From contig DOZK01000015.1 of NCBI GenBank assembly GCA_003518045.1, positions 1 through 25,056 on the forward strand: 25,056 bases of DNA, given 5' to 3'. Below, in pieces: positions 1 to 7,247 of the stretch. Within the stretch, counting starts at the first letter, position 1. Every line of letters begins with the position of its first letter. This stretch comes from Candidatus Nomurabacteria bacterium (GTDB lineage: Bacteria; Patescibacteriota; Minisyncoccia; Phycocordibacterales; UBA5272). The translations under genes were made by a program, and so were the position numbers. Below the pieces are notes generated by a model. That model made no database searches, had not been told where the DNA came from, and was given only the letters and a program-made list of their open reading frames with translations.

Positions 1-52
1 CAACTATTATTTTGTATTAGACCAAAATTCGCCTTTTTAAGAAGGAAAAAAT

Positions 53-89
53 AATTTAAAAGCCCTGCATAATGCAGGACTTTTAAATT
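53..89 (-). terminator. Terminator downstream of ftsZ
   Basis: An inverted repeat with a 10-bp AT-rich outer stem and a CCTGC/GCAGG inner stem is followed, on the minus strand, by a T-run (complement of positions 45-51). It lies just beyond the structured element at the ftsZ stop codon and would end the ftsZ transcript. Confidence 0.75.
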
Positions 90-92
90 ATG

Positions 93-216
93 AAAACTAA
101 GAAAATTGCTTTAGATGCGAGGCAGAAAGAATTTTTATGAGGAGACGTACGAGGTAGTACGTTGACGAAAGAAAAATTCTTTCTAACGAAGCAGATGAAG
201 CAATTTTGTTAGTTTT
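93..216 (-). repeat. 3'-end structured element, copy 1 (ftsZ)
   Basis: A 124-nt double stem-loop. The outer stem pairs 93-111 with 198-216 (18 of 19 positions) and takes in two bases of the ftsZ stop codon. The inner stem pairs AGAAAGAATTTTT with its complement. The internal-loop boxes AGATGCGAGGC and AACGAAGCAGATGAAG and an apical GTAC...GTAC motif are shared with copies at 3401, 11775 and 15918, while both stems differ in sequence between copies. The function is unknown; position and orientation suggest a 3'-UTR RNA structure or a targeted repeat. Confidence 0.85.
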
Positions 217-1483
217 ACTTTTTTCGGCGGAGGAATGGGGGAAGAGCTTCCCAATCATCATCCTCGTCATCATCAAATTTGAAAACCGGTTTCTTTCCCG
301 CATCCTTACTTTTTTTATCTTCCTCTTTCGTATCTGTGTCCATTGCTGTAACACCGTTATCTATGCGATTTTCTTCTTTCGGTAGATGTGAAGTCGTTTG
401 ATCTATTGTATCATTAGCTTCTTTAACATGTTCCTTTTTTAAAACTGAAGTATCGTGTTTAATTAATGAAGCATCATATTTTGAATCTTCTAAGTCATCT
501 TGTGATGATCCACTTCGTGTTGAAAATCCCGTAGGAAATCCTGTAGCAATTACTGTAACTTTAACCTCATCTTTCTTTAATGTTGGGTCAGATGCAATAC
601 CAAAAATAATTTTTGCATCTTTATCAACTGATTCTGTAATAATTTTTGCAGCTTCTTGTACTTCTAACATTCCTAAATCTTCAGCTCCATAAATTGCAAA
701 TAAGACACCTTTTGCTCCATGAATTGAAACATCAAGTAGAGGGGAGTTAATTGCAGCAGATGCCGCCTCACGAGCGCGATTTTCGCCTGTACCGCGCCCT
801 ACACCCATAAGAGCTGTTCCTGAGTCTTTTAGAATACGTTTAATGTCTGCGAAGTCTAGGTTAATAGTTCCAGCAGTGCGAATAATATCAGAAATACCTT
901 CTACGGCGGACTTCAAAACTTCATCACACATTTCAAAAGCTTGCTTTACTGATGTATTTTTATCAATAACAGAAAGTAATCTATCGTTTGGAATTACAAT
1001 AAGTGCATCGACTTCTTTTTCAAGTTCTTCAAGTCCTCTCTCTGCAATTTTCATGCGAGATGCTCCTTCAAAAAAGAATGGCTTTGTAACAACACCAACA
1101 GTAAGTATGCCTTCACTTTTTGCAATAGATGCTACAACAGGTGCTGCCCCTGTACATGTTCCTCCTCCCATTCCGCCAGCAATGAAAACCATGTCTGACC
1201 CTTTGATAACATCTTGAACTTCTTCGCGAGTTTCTTCTGCACTTCTTTTTCCAACTTCTGGATCCATACCAGCACCAAGTCCTTTAGTTAAATTTTTTCC
1301 AATATGAATTTTCTTTTCAGCGAGTGAATGATGCAAATCTTGAGTATCAGTATTCATAGCGATGAAGTCAACGCCTTGAAGCTTTGAATTGATCATGTGA
1401 TTGAGCGCTCCTTTTCCGGAACCACCAATACCGATGACTTTAATACGGGCAAAACTTTCTATTTCTGGATTTACTTTAGCCAT
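215..1483 (-). CDS. ftsZ: Cell division GTPase FtsZ
   Basis: Tubulin-like GTPase that polymerises into the cytoplasmic Z-ring; 422 aa. The N-terminal nucleotide-binding domain begins at about residue 14 (IKVIGIGGSGKGALNHM) and has NTDTQ at 44-48 and GLGAG at 68-72. The tubulin signature reads GGGTCTG at 106-112, with Cys110 where Gly is usual. VDALIVIPNDRLL (158-170) is normal, and the T7 loop NLDFAD (208-213) keeps its catalytic Asp residues. After residue 320 comes an acidic variable linker, then a C-terminal peptide ending ALPPFLRRKK, which resembles the conserved FtsA-binding tail. The GGGGGNA loop is altered to GGSGKGA. The gene lies downstream of ftsA, 204 nt away, with its own probable promoter. 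No SD is visible. The stop is TAA, embedded in a structured 3' element. Confidence 0.97.
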   Translation of the reverse strand: MAKVNPEIESFARIKVIGIGGSGKGALNHMINSKLQGVDFIAMNTDTQDLHHSLAEKKIHIGKNLTKGLGAGMDPEVGKRSAEETREEVQDVIKGSDMVFIAGGMGGGTCTGAAPVVASIAKSEGILTVGVVTKPFFFEGASRMKIAERGLEELEKEVDALIVIPNDRLLSVIDKNTSVKQAFEMCDEVLKSAVEGISDIIRTAGTINLDFADIKRILKDSGTALMGVGRGTGENRAREAASAAINSPLLDVSIHGAKGVLFAIYGAEDLGMLEVQEAAKIITESVDKDAKIIFGIASDPTLKKDEVKVTVIATGFPTGFSTRSGSSQDDLEDSKYDASLIKHDTSVLKKEHVKEANDTIDQTTSHLPKEENRIDNGVTAMDTDTKEEDKKSKDAGKKPVFKFDDDEDDDWEALPPFLRRKK

Positions 1484-1515
1484 GATGATAAAAAAATATG
1501 ATGATTAATATACAA

Positions 1516-1524
1516 ACTATAGCA
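1516..1524 (-). promoter_or_regulatory. Extended -10 for ftsZ
   Basis: On the minus strand TGC-TATAGT is an extended -10 box giving a leader of about 26 nt. No SD precedes the ATG. Confidence 0.5.
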
Positions 1525-1577
1525 AAGTTCTGGCATCTTGTGCAAAGAGAAAATTCGTGTCGTTGGAGAGGTAAAAC

Positions 1578-1681
1578 GTTAGAAGTTAGATGTTAGAAGT
1601 TAGGCGTTAAATACTTAAAAAGCAAAGCTTTTTAAGTATTGTTCTGTGTTTACTCCTAACCTCTAACTTCTAACCCCTAAC
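1578..1681 (-). repeat. Repeat-armed hairpin between ftsA and ftsZ
   Basis: A tandem degenerate GTTAGAA-type tract (1578-1604) faces its inverted counterpart CCTAACCTCTAAC... (1655-1681). Between them is a perfect 14-bp hairpin (1610-1623 with 1627-1640, loop AAA). It lies just past the ftsA stop and probably acts as a terminator. The architecture, with repeat tracts as arms and a perfect central hairpin, recurs with other sequences at 3257, 18478 and 24740. Confidence 0.7.
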
Positions 1682-1687
1682 TTCCAC

Positions 1688-2857
1688 CTACGGCATGAAC
1701 TGAGAAAATATTCTTTTTATTTTAGCAAAAAATGATGTGAAAAGATCTTTGAATACGTCTATATCTTTATCATTTGGTGCTAAGAAAGTTAATCCGTAAA
1801 CTCTAGCCCAGCTAGTATCTCGTAATTTATCATTTGTTAAACGTGAAAGTTCATTGCTTGTAATTTTTATTGGAAGTTTTAATTCATTTCTTAAAACATA
1901 TTCAAGGCGCGCGACAGAAGTACAACCACCACATACAATAACTCCAGCCGGTAATAATTCTCGGCGATGTATTCTGTCCAACTCTTTATTTATTTTTACA
2001 CAAAGGTCTTCTAATCTCGCTTCTATTATTTCTTCAACTTTGCGAATAGAATGATGAGGAGAAGTGCGTCCACATTTTATTTCTTCAGCCTCCTCCAGTG
2101 TTACTTTTAAACCAAGTGCAATATCTTTTGTGATGTCATCTCCACCAACTGGAATTGTAGAAACAAGTAGCGGGATATTATTTTCATAAACCAAAATAGA
2201 AGTTACTCCAGAGCCAATATTTAAAAGTAATGCGCCAGCAGTTTTCTGTTTTTTTGTTAAAAGGGGAATACTCTCGGCAATTGGGCCAGCAACAATATCT
2301 GTTACTTCTATACCAGCATTATCCAAAACTTCTTTAAAAAGATTCATAGCTTTTAGTGGGTAAGTAACAAAAAGTGTTTTTACTTCGAGTCTATTTCCAC
2401 GTACACCAAGAGCGTCTCCTAAGACTTCATTGCCATCTAATTTATATTTAATAGGAATAGTATGAACTACAGATTTATTTCTTATATCTGGCACTCCGCG
2501 TGTCGCATCTTTGATTGCGTTTTCAATATCTAAATCAGTAACTTGTGCGTCTCCACGAGAGACTTGAGTGTGGCCATTTGCATGATGTGAGGAAAGAGAC
2601 AAAGCACCAAGTGAGACAAGAGTATATGTGGCAGATTTACCGACCTCATCTTCTATTTTATTTACAGCTTCAATTATTGCTTGAGTAACTTCTTCTTTAT
2701 CAGTTGTAACTCCACGCTCAATACCTTCGATGGGTTTTTTATAACTTGAAATTACAGTAGGGAAACGAACATCTTCTTCATGGGTACAGCCAATAGCTCG
2801 AATATACGAGCTTCCGATATCTATTCCAATTATCAAGTCAGGTGTTTTATTTGCCAC
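1688..2857 (-). CDS. ftsA: Cell division protein FtsA
   Basis: Actin-fold ATPase that tethers FtsZ to the membrane and recruits later divisome proteins; 389 aa. The phosphate-1 motif GIDIGSSYIRAIG is near residue 11. The SHS2/1C region follows, with VVHTIPIKYKLDG, then the phosphate-2 region LLLNIGSGVTSILV and the adenosine motif VIVCGGCTSV. The last 20 or so residues (FKDLFTSFFAKIKRIFSQF) form an amphipathic membrane-targeting helix. The start is GTG at 2857, which lies inside the last codons of ybeY (11-nt overlap), so translation is probably coupled. The stop is TAG. The order ybeY-ftsA-ftsZ keeps the usual ftsA-ftsZ pairing. Confidence 0.95.
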   Translation of the reverse strand: MANKTPDLIIGIDIGSSYIRAIGCTHEEDVRFPTVISSYKKPIEGIERGVTTDKEEVTQAIIEAVNKIEDEVGKSATYTLVSLGALSLSSHHANGHTQVSRGDAQVTDLDIENAIKDATRGVPDIRNKSVVHTIPIKYKLDGNEVLGDALGVRGNRLEVKTLFVTYPLKAMNLFKEVLDNAGIEVTDIVAGPIAESIPLLTKKQKTAGALLLNIGSGVTSILVYENNIPLLVSTIPVGGDDITKDIALGLKVTLEEAEEIKCGRTSPHHSIRKVEEIIEARLEDLCVKINKELDRIHRRELLPAGVIVCGGCTSVARLEYVLRNELKLPIKITSNELSRLTNDKLRDTSWARVYGLTFLAPNDKDIDVFKDLFTSFFAKIKRIFSQFMP

Positions 2858-3245
2858 AATAGAATTCTTGAAGATGTTTGTCTTCTAGTTTCTCCATTGT
2901 ACTACTATGCTCGTGTCCTTTCAAATGCAAAACTCCATGGATGATAAGGAGATGAAGGAATTTTTGATATGACATGTCAAAATTCTTCGCGTCTTTTCTT
3001 GCGGTTGCCAGTGATATATAAATTTCACCTTCATTTTTGTCTAAAGGGAAAGAAAGAATATTGGTTGGATAATCTTTATCGCGATAAGTTTTATTTCTTA
3101 ATTTAGATTCCTCTGGTGTACAAAAAATAATAGTAAGAGAATAATTCTTCCCAAGAATTTTCTCTTTAATAGCAAGAAAGGGGATATCTGGTATCAAACC
3201 ATTTTTACGTATAATCGTAAGGTTATTTTTTTCTATGATTGCCAT
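2847..3245 (-). CDS. ybeY: Endoribonuclease YbeY
   Basis: Zinc metalloprotein of the UPF0054 family, acting in 16S rRNA 3' maturation and ribosome quality control; 132 aa, slightly short for the family. The conserved TNILSFP stands at 61-67. The metal site HGVLHLKGHEH places His103, His107 and His113; Glu112 replaces the usual Asp of the H-G-x-L-H-L-x-G-x-D-H motif. The start is ATG at 3245. On the minus strand TAAACTATAAT ends only 2-7 nt upstream, so the mRNA is probably leaderless or nearly so. It overlaps ftsA by 11 nt. Confidence 0.93.
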   Translation of the reverse strand: MAIIEKNNLTIIRKNGLIPDIPFLAIKEKILGKNYSLTIIFCTPEESKLRNKTYRDKDYPTNILSFPLDKNEGEIYISLATARKDAKNFDMSYQKFLHLLIIHGVLHLKGHEHSSTMEKLEDKHLQEFYCGK

Positions 3246-3256
3246 ATATTATAGTT

Positions 3257-3390
3257 TAGTCCATAAAGTCTATAAAGTCGAAAGTCCATAAAGTCGGACT
3301 AATACATAAAGTTAAAAGTCCGCAAAGTCTATAAAGGGGATACGTGTGCGTATTCACTTTTGACTTTATGGACTTTAAGACTTTCAACTT
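3257..3390 (-). repeat. GTCCATAAAGT inverted-tract hairpin downstream of rpsU
   Basis: Several degenerate copies of GTCCATAAAGTC (about 3257-3336) face inverted copies (ACTTTATGGAC, about 3357-3390). At the centre is a small hairpin, GATACG-tgtg-CGTATTC (3339-3354). The same word family recurs at 9697-9738, 17865-17900, 18478-18612 and 24740-24838, only between genes. It probably forms a long hairpin in RNA or DNA, and termination is a plausible role. Confidence 0.7.
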
Positions 3391-3400
3391 GATATTTTTT

Positions 3401-3524
3401 AGAATTGCAAATTGTGCTTTAGATGCGAGGCGTGTGAGATTTTTTAGACTAAGATGTACAAGTAGTACTTCGCAGGAGAAAAAATCTCACACAACGAAGC
3501 AGATGAAGTGCAATATGCAATTCT
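3401..3524 (-). repeat. 3'-end structured element, copy 2 (rpsU)
   Basis: Same architecture as the ftsZ copy. The outer stem pairs 3401-3419 with 3506-3524 and ends 2 nt from the rpsU stop codon. The inner stem pairs GTGTGAGATTTTTT with AAAAAATCTCACAC. Conserved boxes: TTTAGATGCGAGGC, AACGAAGCAGATGAAG and an apical GTACAAGTAGTAC. The stems do not resemble those of the other copies. Confidence 0.85.
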
Positions 3525-3526
3525 AA

Positions 3527-3775
3527 TTATCGGCGACCTTTTTTGCGTTCCACTACCTTCCCCATTCTCTTGTCCTGTTCGTACTTTGCAAGATTTGTAA
3601 GTTTCTTTAGCTTGGCTCGCTTCTTTTTAAGTTCTGATAGTGGGCGAATATTGTAACGAATACCACGAACACGAGGTAATACTCCCGACTCTTGTACTCG
3701 CTTTTGGAAACGACGTACTAAAGAAAGTGCATTTTCGCTCGCGTTCTTTTTGACTTCAACGTTTGTGTTTGACAT
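3527..3775 (-). CDS. rpsU: Small ribosomal subunit protein bS21
   Basis: Basic 82-aa protein of the 30S platform near the 3' end of 16S rRNA. It matches bS21 in VEVKKNASENALSLVRRFQKRVQESGVL and in its lysine/arginine-rich C-terminus ending VERKKGRR. It is about 10 residues longer than the E. coli form. The frame is open further upstream to 3913, but that extension is hydrophobic and unlike bS21. The ATG at 3775 also has an extended -10 (TGTTAGAAT) ending 11 nt before it, so 3775 is chosen. No SD is present. A structured element begins 2 nt after the TAA stop. Confidence 0.93.
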   Translation of the reverse strand: MSNTNVEVKKNASENALSLVRRFQKRVQESGVLPRVRGIRYNIRPLSELKKKRAKLKKLTNLAKYEQDKRMGKVVERKKGRR

Positions 3776-3907
3776 ATGTAGGTGCAATTCTAACATGAAA
3801 AGAAGCAGGAAGCAAGAATCAGGGAAGGAGTAAGGAGAAAGAAGTATGGGGCAAGATTCTATGTTTTTAATTCTATAAATTATTAAAATGAAAGCCAGAA
3901 TGTAAAA

Positions 3908-3938
3908 GCCCACCGGAGTGGTCTTTTACTCGGTGGGC
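3908..3938 (-). terminator. Terminator of the 112-aa ORFan
   Basis: GCCCACC pairs with GGTGGGC, with a further 4-bp GAGT/ACTC stem beyond a one-base bulge. On the minus strand it is followed by TTTTA. It lies about 30 nt past the TGA of the 3968-4306 gene. Confidence 0.65.
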
Positions 3939-3967
3939 GGGTCAGAGGAATTGCTGAGGCCAATGTC

Positions 3968-4306
3968 TCAGAATGGTTGCCTTATCTTTTTCTTTTTGTA
4001 TATTTCTTCCCATTCGCCCATTGTCAAAAGGTAGATTGAGTGGATTTCACTCTTCTTCCAGTCCAGTGGCCTGAAGTGATACCTCATTCCATCGGGCCAT
4101 TTTTCTTGTCTCCTTTTTTCTATTTTTAGGCAAGGTTTGGATTTGGCGACGTATTCAACCTTTCCGTAAAAGGTTGCCGTTCCGTTTATGGCACGGACCC
4201 TTTTCATACGTGCATAATTCGGCTGCAGTCCTTCCATAAAAATCACACGCAATCTTCCTGAGCAAGATGCGCACATTAAATAATTTGGTTTTTGCTTGTT
4301 TCCCAC
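3968..4306 (-). CDS. Hypothetical protein, SD-led ORFan (112 aa)
   Basis: Not recognised. The predicted product is a basic soluble protein with one CxxC (CASC, residues 12-15) and a lysine-rich C-terminus (KKKKIRQPF). No membrane segment or known domain is evident. The start is GTG, preceded by a clean AGGAG 6 nt upstream. A promoter lies above it and a terminator below, so it is a self-contained unit. It ends in TGA, a stop used by only one other gene here, and it looks richer in G and C than the core genes. Foreign origin is possible. Expression is inferred from the signals; function is unknown. Confidence 0.65.
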   Translation of the reverse strand: MGNKQKPNYLMCASCSGRLRVIFMEGLQPNYARMKRVRAINGTATFYGKVEYVAKSKPCLKIEKRRQEKWPDGMRYHFRPLDWKKSEIHSIYLLTMGEWEEIYKKKKIRQPF

Positions 4307-4312
4307 GAGAAT

Positions 4313-4344
4313 CTCCTAAAGTTGATGGGTTCAAGTGAATACTA
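4313..4344 (-). promoter_or_regulatory. Promoter and SD of the 112-aa ORFan
   Basis: On the minus strand TGA-TAGTAT (extended -10, 4344-4339) is followed by a 26-nt leader and AGGAG (4317-4313), 6 nt before the GTG. A weak -35 (TTGTAT) lies 16 nt above the -10. Confidence 0.55.
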
Positions 4345-4357
4345 TCATTTACTAATA

Positions 4358-4402
4358 AAAATACAAAGAGAGCGAGCCGAAGGCTCGCTCGCTTTGTATT
4401 TT
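4358..4402. terminator. Terminator of hisS (probably bidirectional)
   Basis: A 21-bp hairpin with one mismatch and a GAA loop, rich in GCGAGC, flanked by A/T runs on both sides. It lies downstream of hisS on the minus strand and just upstream of the ORFan promoter. Confidence 0.85.
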
Positions 4403-4476
4403 CTAAAAACTGGAAACTTGAAACTCGCAGTCCTCGGCTTGTTAGCCTCGGACTCTTCGCAACCAAGTTGCTCGAA

Positions 4477-5790
4477 CTACTTAAGGTGTTTTATATAATC
4501 ACTTAGCGCATCTATCTTTACCGTATCTTGCGAATGCGTATTCATGTTGCGAACAATCACAGTATTATCCATGGCTTCTTTTTGGCCGAAAATAATACAA
4601 TATGGAATTTCCATTTTCTCAGCGAGTGATAATTGCGCACCCAATGTTTCTTTGGCAACAGCTTGATGAACTGGAATATGTGCCTTACGCAATACTTCCA
4701 TAATGCATAAACTTTTTAATTTTGCCTCGAAGCCAAGTTGTATAAAATATACTTTTGGAGTTTTCATAATTCTCGGAGCAATTTTTTTACATTCATCAAA
4801 CATCATTATGCGTTCCATACTTAGCCCTGTTCCAACTGATGGCACATCTTTTTTACTTCCCATCATTTTTGCTAAATTGTCATATCTACCACCACCTGTG
4901 ATTGTGATTTCTTTTTCTTTTCCATCTTCACCGATATCAACTTTTATCACTTCGAAAACAGTTCGAGTGTAATAACTTTGTCCACGGACAAGAGAATTAT
5001 TTACACGATAAGGTATTCCCATTTCTTCCAAATATTGAAGAACTTCTTTGAAATGTTTTCTTGCATCATTTGAAAGGAAAGCAATGGACGACGGTGCATT
5101 ATCTTTTAATGGCTGGCATTGTGGTTGTTTACAATCAAGCAAACGTAGGGGATTTGTTTTTATTCTTTCATTACAATCCTTACACAAAACATCTAAATGT
5201 TTTTTGTAGTAATTTACTAAATCTTTTATAAACGCTGGACGGGTCTCTTTATCACCCATTGAATTGATATCAATTATCAAATCTTTAAATCCATATTCTT
5301 CAAGAATAGTCATCAAGGTACGAATAATAAGCGCATCAGCAATTGATTTTGTTGTTCCTAATATTTCCAAATTAAATTGTCTGAACTGTCGCCAGCGTCC
5401 ACGTTGTGGCTTGTCATGTCTAAAAGTTTGACCGTATGAATAAAGCATAACTGGCTGTGGCATATTCATCATGCCGTGTTCCAAATATGCGCGCATGACA
5501 GCTGCTGTATATTCTGGGCGAACAGCAAGACGCTCACCACCTTTTGTTTTAAAGGTGTACATTTCTTTGTCAACGATGTCCGTTCCTTCACCAATTGCTG
5601 AAACGAAAACCTCTTCTTGTTCGAGTAGGGGAGTTTCTATTGGTTTAAATCCATAATAAACAGCGACCTCTTGTGCTTTTTCAAAAAGTCCTTGGAAAGC
5701 ATAATATTGTTCATCGAAAAGATCGTCCATTCCCTTTAATGATGTTGGAACTTCTTTTTTTATTTCTTTTTTTGTTTCTTCGTTACTCAT
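4477..5790 (-). CDS. hisS: Histidyl-tRNA synthetase
   Basis: Class II aminoacyl-tRNA synthetase that charges tRNA-His; 437 aa from the chosen start. Motif 2 reads FRHDKPQRGRWRQFRQFNLE. The histidine-binding region reads LVRGQSYYTRTVFEV; most HisRS enzymes have LVRGLDYY, so the LD pair is changed to QS while the Arg is kept. Motif 3 lies in GGGRYDNLAKMMG...VGTGLSMERI. The C-terminal anticodon-binding domain starts near KTPKVYFIQLG. An upstream in-frame ATG at 5913 lies inside lepB and adds residues unlike HisRS. The ATG at 5790 begins MSNEETKKE and sits 4 nt after the lepB stop. There is no SD and no promoter of its own, so it is co-transcribed with lepB. Confidence 0.95.
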   Translation of the reverse strand: MSNEETKKEIKKEVPTSLKGMDDLFDEQYYAFQGLFEKAQEVAVYYGFKPIETPLLEQEEVFVSAIGEGTDIVDKEMYTFKTKGGERLAVRPEYTAAVMRAYLEHGMMNMPQPVMLYSYGQTFRHDKPQRGRWRQFRQFNLEILGTTKSIADALIIRTLMTILEEYGFKDLIIDINSMGDKETRPAFIKDLVNYYKKHLDVLCKDCNERIKTNPLRLLDCKQPQCQPLKDNAPSSIAFLSNDARKHFKEVLQYLEEMGIPYRVNNSLVRGQSYYTRTVFEVIKVDIGEDGKEKEITITGGGRYDNLAKMMGSKKDVPSVGTGLSMERIMMFDECKKIAPRIMKTPKVYFIQLGFEAKLKSLCIMEVLRKAHIPVHQAVAKETLGAQLSLAEKMEIPYCIIFGQKEAMDNTVIVRNMNTHSQDTVKIDALSDYIKHLK

Positions 5791-5794
5791 AGAA

Positions 5795-6523
5795 TTATTG
5801 TTTATATATGAATTGCCCAGGCTCATAACCGAAAAGTGAAAATGGTAATACTCGCAATAGAACTTGTCCTCTAATGTCCTTTTCATCAAGCGCTCCCCAT
5901 GAGCGACTGTCATAGCTCTCGGCTCTATTATCTCCCATCATAAAGTAATGGGTAGAATCTAATGTTACGTCAATATTTTTTAATGGGTCTTTATTTTTTA
6001 CAAATGATTCATCTAAAATAAATCCATTTGGGTTTTGTGAGTTGTAAATAGTAGTAACGGCATCTTTTACAACTATACGGTCGCCCGGTAATCCCATAAC
6101 ACGTTTGATTAAATATTTTCCAGTGTATTGATTAGCCGTTCCTTCGTAAAATTTAAATATCATCACATCACCACGGGCAGGTTTTCCAATTAAATATGAA
6201 AGCTTATCTACTAAAAGGAATTCTTTATTGTGAAAAGTTGGAAGCATTGACCCACCATCTACAATAAATGGTTGAATAAGGAAGGCTTGAATTAATTTTA
6301 CAACAATTATAACTGCGATAAACCAAAGAAGCATTGATGAAGGCTTCTCATCTTCTGCTAAAAGTTTTAAGCGAATAAGTAGCAGGCGGAATATAGGAAA
6401 AAACATAGCGAGAACAAGAGCGATAATGAATGCGCCAAGTAAAAAGAATATAACTATAGAGAAAGGATTCTGTGTTACATCTGTGAATGAATCGAGTATG
6501 GACTGAAGTAAAGAATTCATCAT
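5795..6523 (-). CDS. lepB: Signal peptidase I
   Basis: Membrane serine protease (family S26) that removes signal peptides from exported proteins; 242 aa from the chosen start. Two hydrophobic segments come first (around FSIVIFFLLGAFIIALVLAM and LLWFIAVIIVVKLIQAFLI). The catalytic Ser is in GGSMLPTF, the general-base Lys in YLIKRVMGLPGD, and box E is MGDNRAESYDSRSWG. An in-frame ATG exists at 6565, but a TTGCAT-17-TATACT promoter lies between it and the MMN start. The ATG at 6523 (or 6520) is therefore preferred, with a leader of only about 4 nt. It probably serves the signal-peptide-bearing pilin-like proteins further along. Operon with hisS. Confidence 0.93.
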   Translation of the reverse strand: MMNSLLQSILDSFTDVTQNPFSIVIFFLLGAFIIALVLAMFFPIFRLLLIRLKLLAEDEKPSSMLLWFIAVIIVVKLIQAFLIQPFIVDGGSMLPTFHNKEFLLVDKLSYLIGKPARGDVMIFKFYEGTANQYTGKYLIKRVMGLPGDRIVVKDAVTTIYNSQNPNGFILDESFVKNKDPLKNIDVTLDSTHYFMMGDNRAESYDSRSWGALDEKDIRGQVLLRVLPFSLFGYEPGQFIYKQ

Positions 6524-6533
6524 TATGTTTGTC

Positions 6534-6562
6534 AGTATATAGAGAGATTTTATGTTATGCAA
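6534..6562 (-). promoter_or_regulatory. Promoter of lepB-hisS
   Basis: On the minus strand TTGCAT (6562-6557), a 17-nt spacer and TATACT (6539-6534). The -10 ends 10 nt before the ATG at 6523, which decides the start. Confidence 0.65.
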
Positions 6563-6701
6563 CATAAAATAATTTTTAATTTTTAATTTCTAATTTTTAA
6601 TGAAAATACAATACGTATCTGTTTAAAAACTAAAAATTTTAAATTAAAAATTCAACGGGAATAGGGTATACATTATTTAAATGTAAGTAAAAACTCATAT
6701 A

Positions 6702-6710
6702 TGGTAAACT
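6702..6710 (+). promoter_or_regulatory. Extended -10 of pth (leaderless)
   Basis: TGG-TAAACT ends 6 nt before the ATG at 6717, so transcription should start at the start codon itself. No SD. The AT-rich divergent region 6566-6701 holds only degenerate TTTTTAAT words. Confidence 0.6.
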
Positions 6711-6716
6711 ATAGAC

Positions 6717-7244
6717 ATGATATACACCATTGTCCCGTTGGGAAATCCTGGAAAGGAATACGAAAATACACGCCACAATGCTGGGCGTGTTGTGCTTTCA
6801 CATATAGAAGAAGATGTAAAAAATATTTCAAGTTGCGAAGTTTTTGTACCGACTACTTTTATGAATGAAAGTGGACGAGCTGTTTCAGAATATTTTAAAT
6901 ATCATGAAGATAGAGAATTGGTTGTGATTTATGACGATAAAGATTTACCAATTGGTAGTATTCGCATTTCTTATGACAGGGGAGATGGTGGGCATAATGG
7001 AGTGAAAAGTATTATTGAGTCTCTCGGTAAAAAAGATTTTATTCGTATTCGCATCGGTGTAGCGAAATTAAATGAAGACGGAACAGTGAACACCCCAACA
7101 GGTGAAGAGACAGCAAAATATGTTTTAGGTAGAATGTCAGAAGACGAAATTGTTTCAATGAAAGTTATTTCAACGAATGTGTTAGGTTCGATACGCACTA
7201 TCTCGGAAGTGGGGTATCAGAAAGCGATGGAGAAATATAATTAA
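6717..7244 (+). CDS. pth: Peptidyl-tRNA hydrolase, compact form
   Basis: Releases tRNA from peptidyl-tRNAs that drop off the ribosome; cytoplasmic. Conserved motifs: GNPGKEYENTRHNAG (9-23, catalytic His20), FMNESG (48-53), VIYDDKDLPIG (70-80, catalytic Asp) and GDGGHNG with IRIRIGV. At 175 aa it is shorter than the usual 185-200. The spacing between the RHN and FMN motifs is about 18 residues shorter than in E. coli, so a helix and strand of the core fold look trimmed. The active-site residues are all present. The kinase gene begins in the same frame after TAA TTT, so the two are probably co-translated from one mRNA. Confidence 0.93.
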   Translation: MIYTIVPLGNPGKEYENTRHNAGRVVLSHIEEDVKNISSCEVFVPTTFMNESGRAVSEYFKYHEDRELVVIYDDKDLPIGSIRISYDRGDGGHNGVKSIIESLGKKDFIRIRIGVAKLNEDGTVNTPTGEETAKYVLGRMSEDEIVSMKVISTNVLGSIRTISEVGYQKAMEKYN

Positions 7245-7247
7245 TTT

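Noticed and set aside
843..1217. 124-aa plus-strand ORF opposite ftsZ
   Set aside because: Antisense shadow of a well-supported gene; composition is typical of a reverse-frame reading and no start signals are present.
3257..3390. CRISPR array
   Set aside because: Repeat units are only 9-12 nt, degenerate and inverted within the locus, without unique spacers or cas genes.
3776..3913. 46-residue N-terminal extension of rpsU
   Set aside because: Hydrophobic and unlike bS21; the -10 box lies between it and the bS21 start.
4155..4466. 103-aa minus-strand ORF overlapping the 112-aa ORFan
   Set aside because: It runs through the hisS terminator hairpin and has no SD, whereas the overlapping frame has GTG, SD and terminator.
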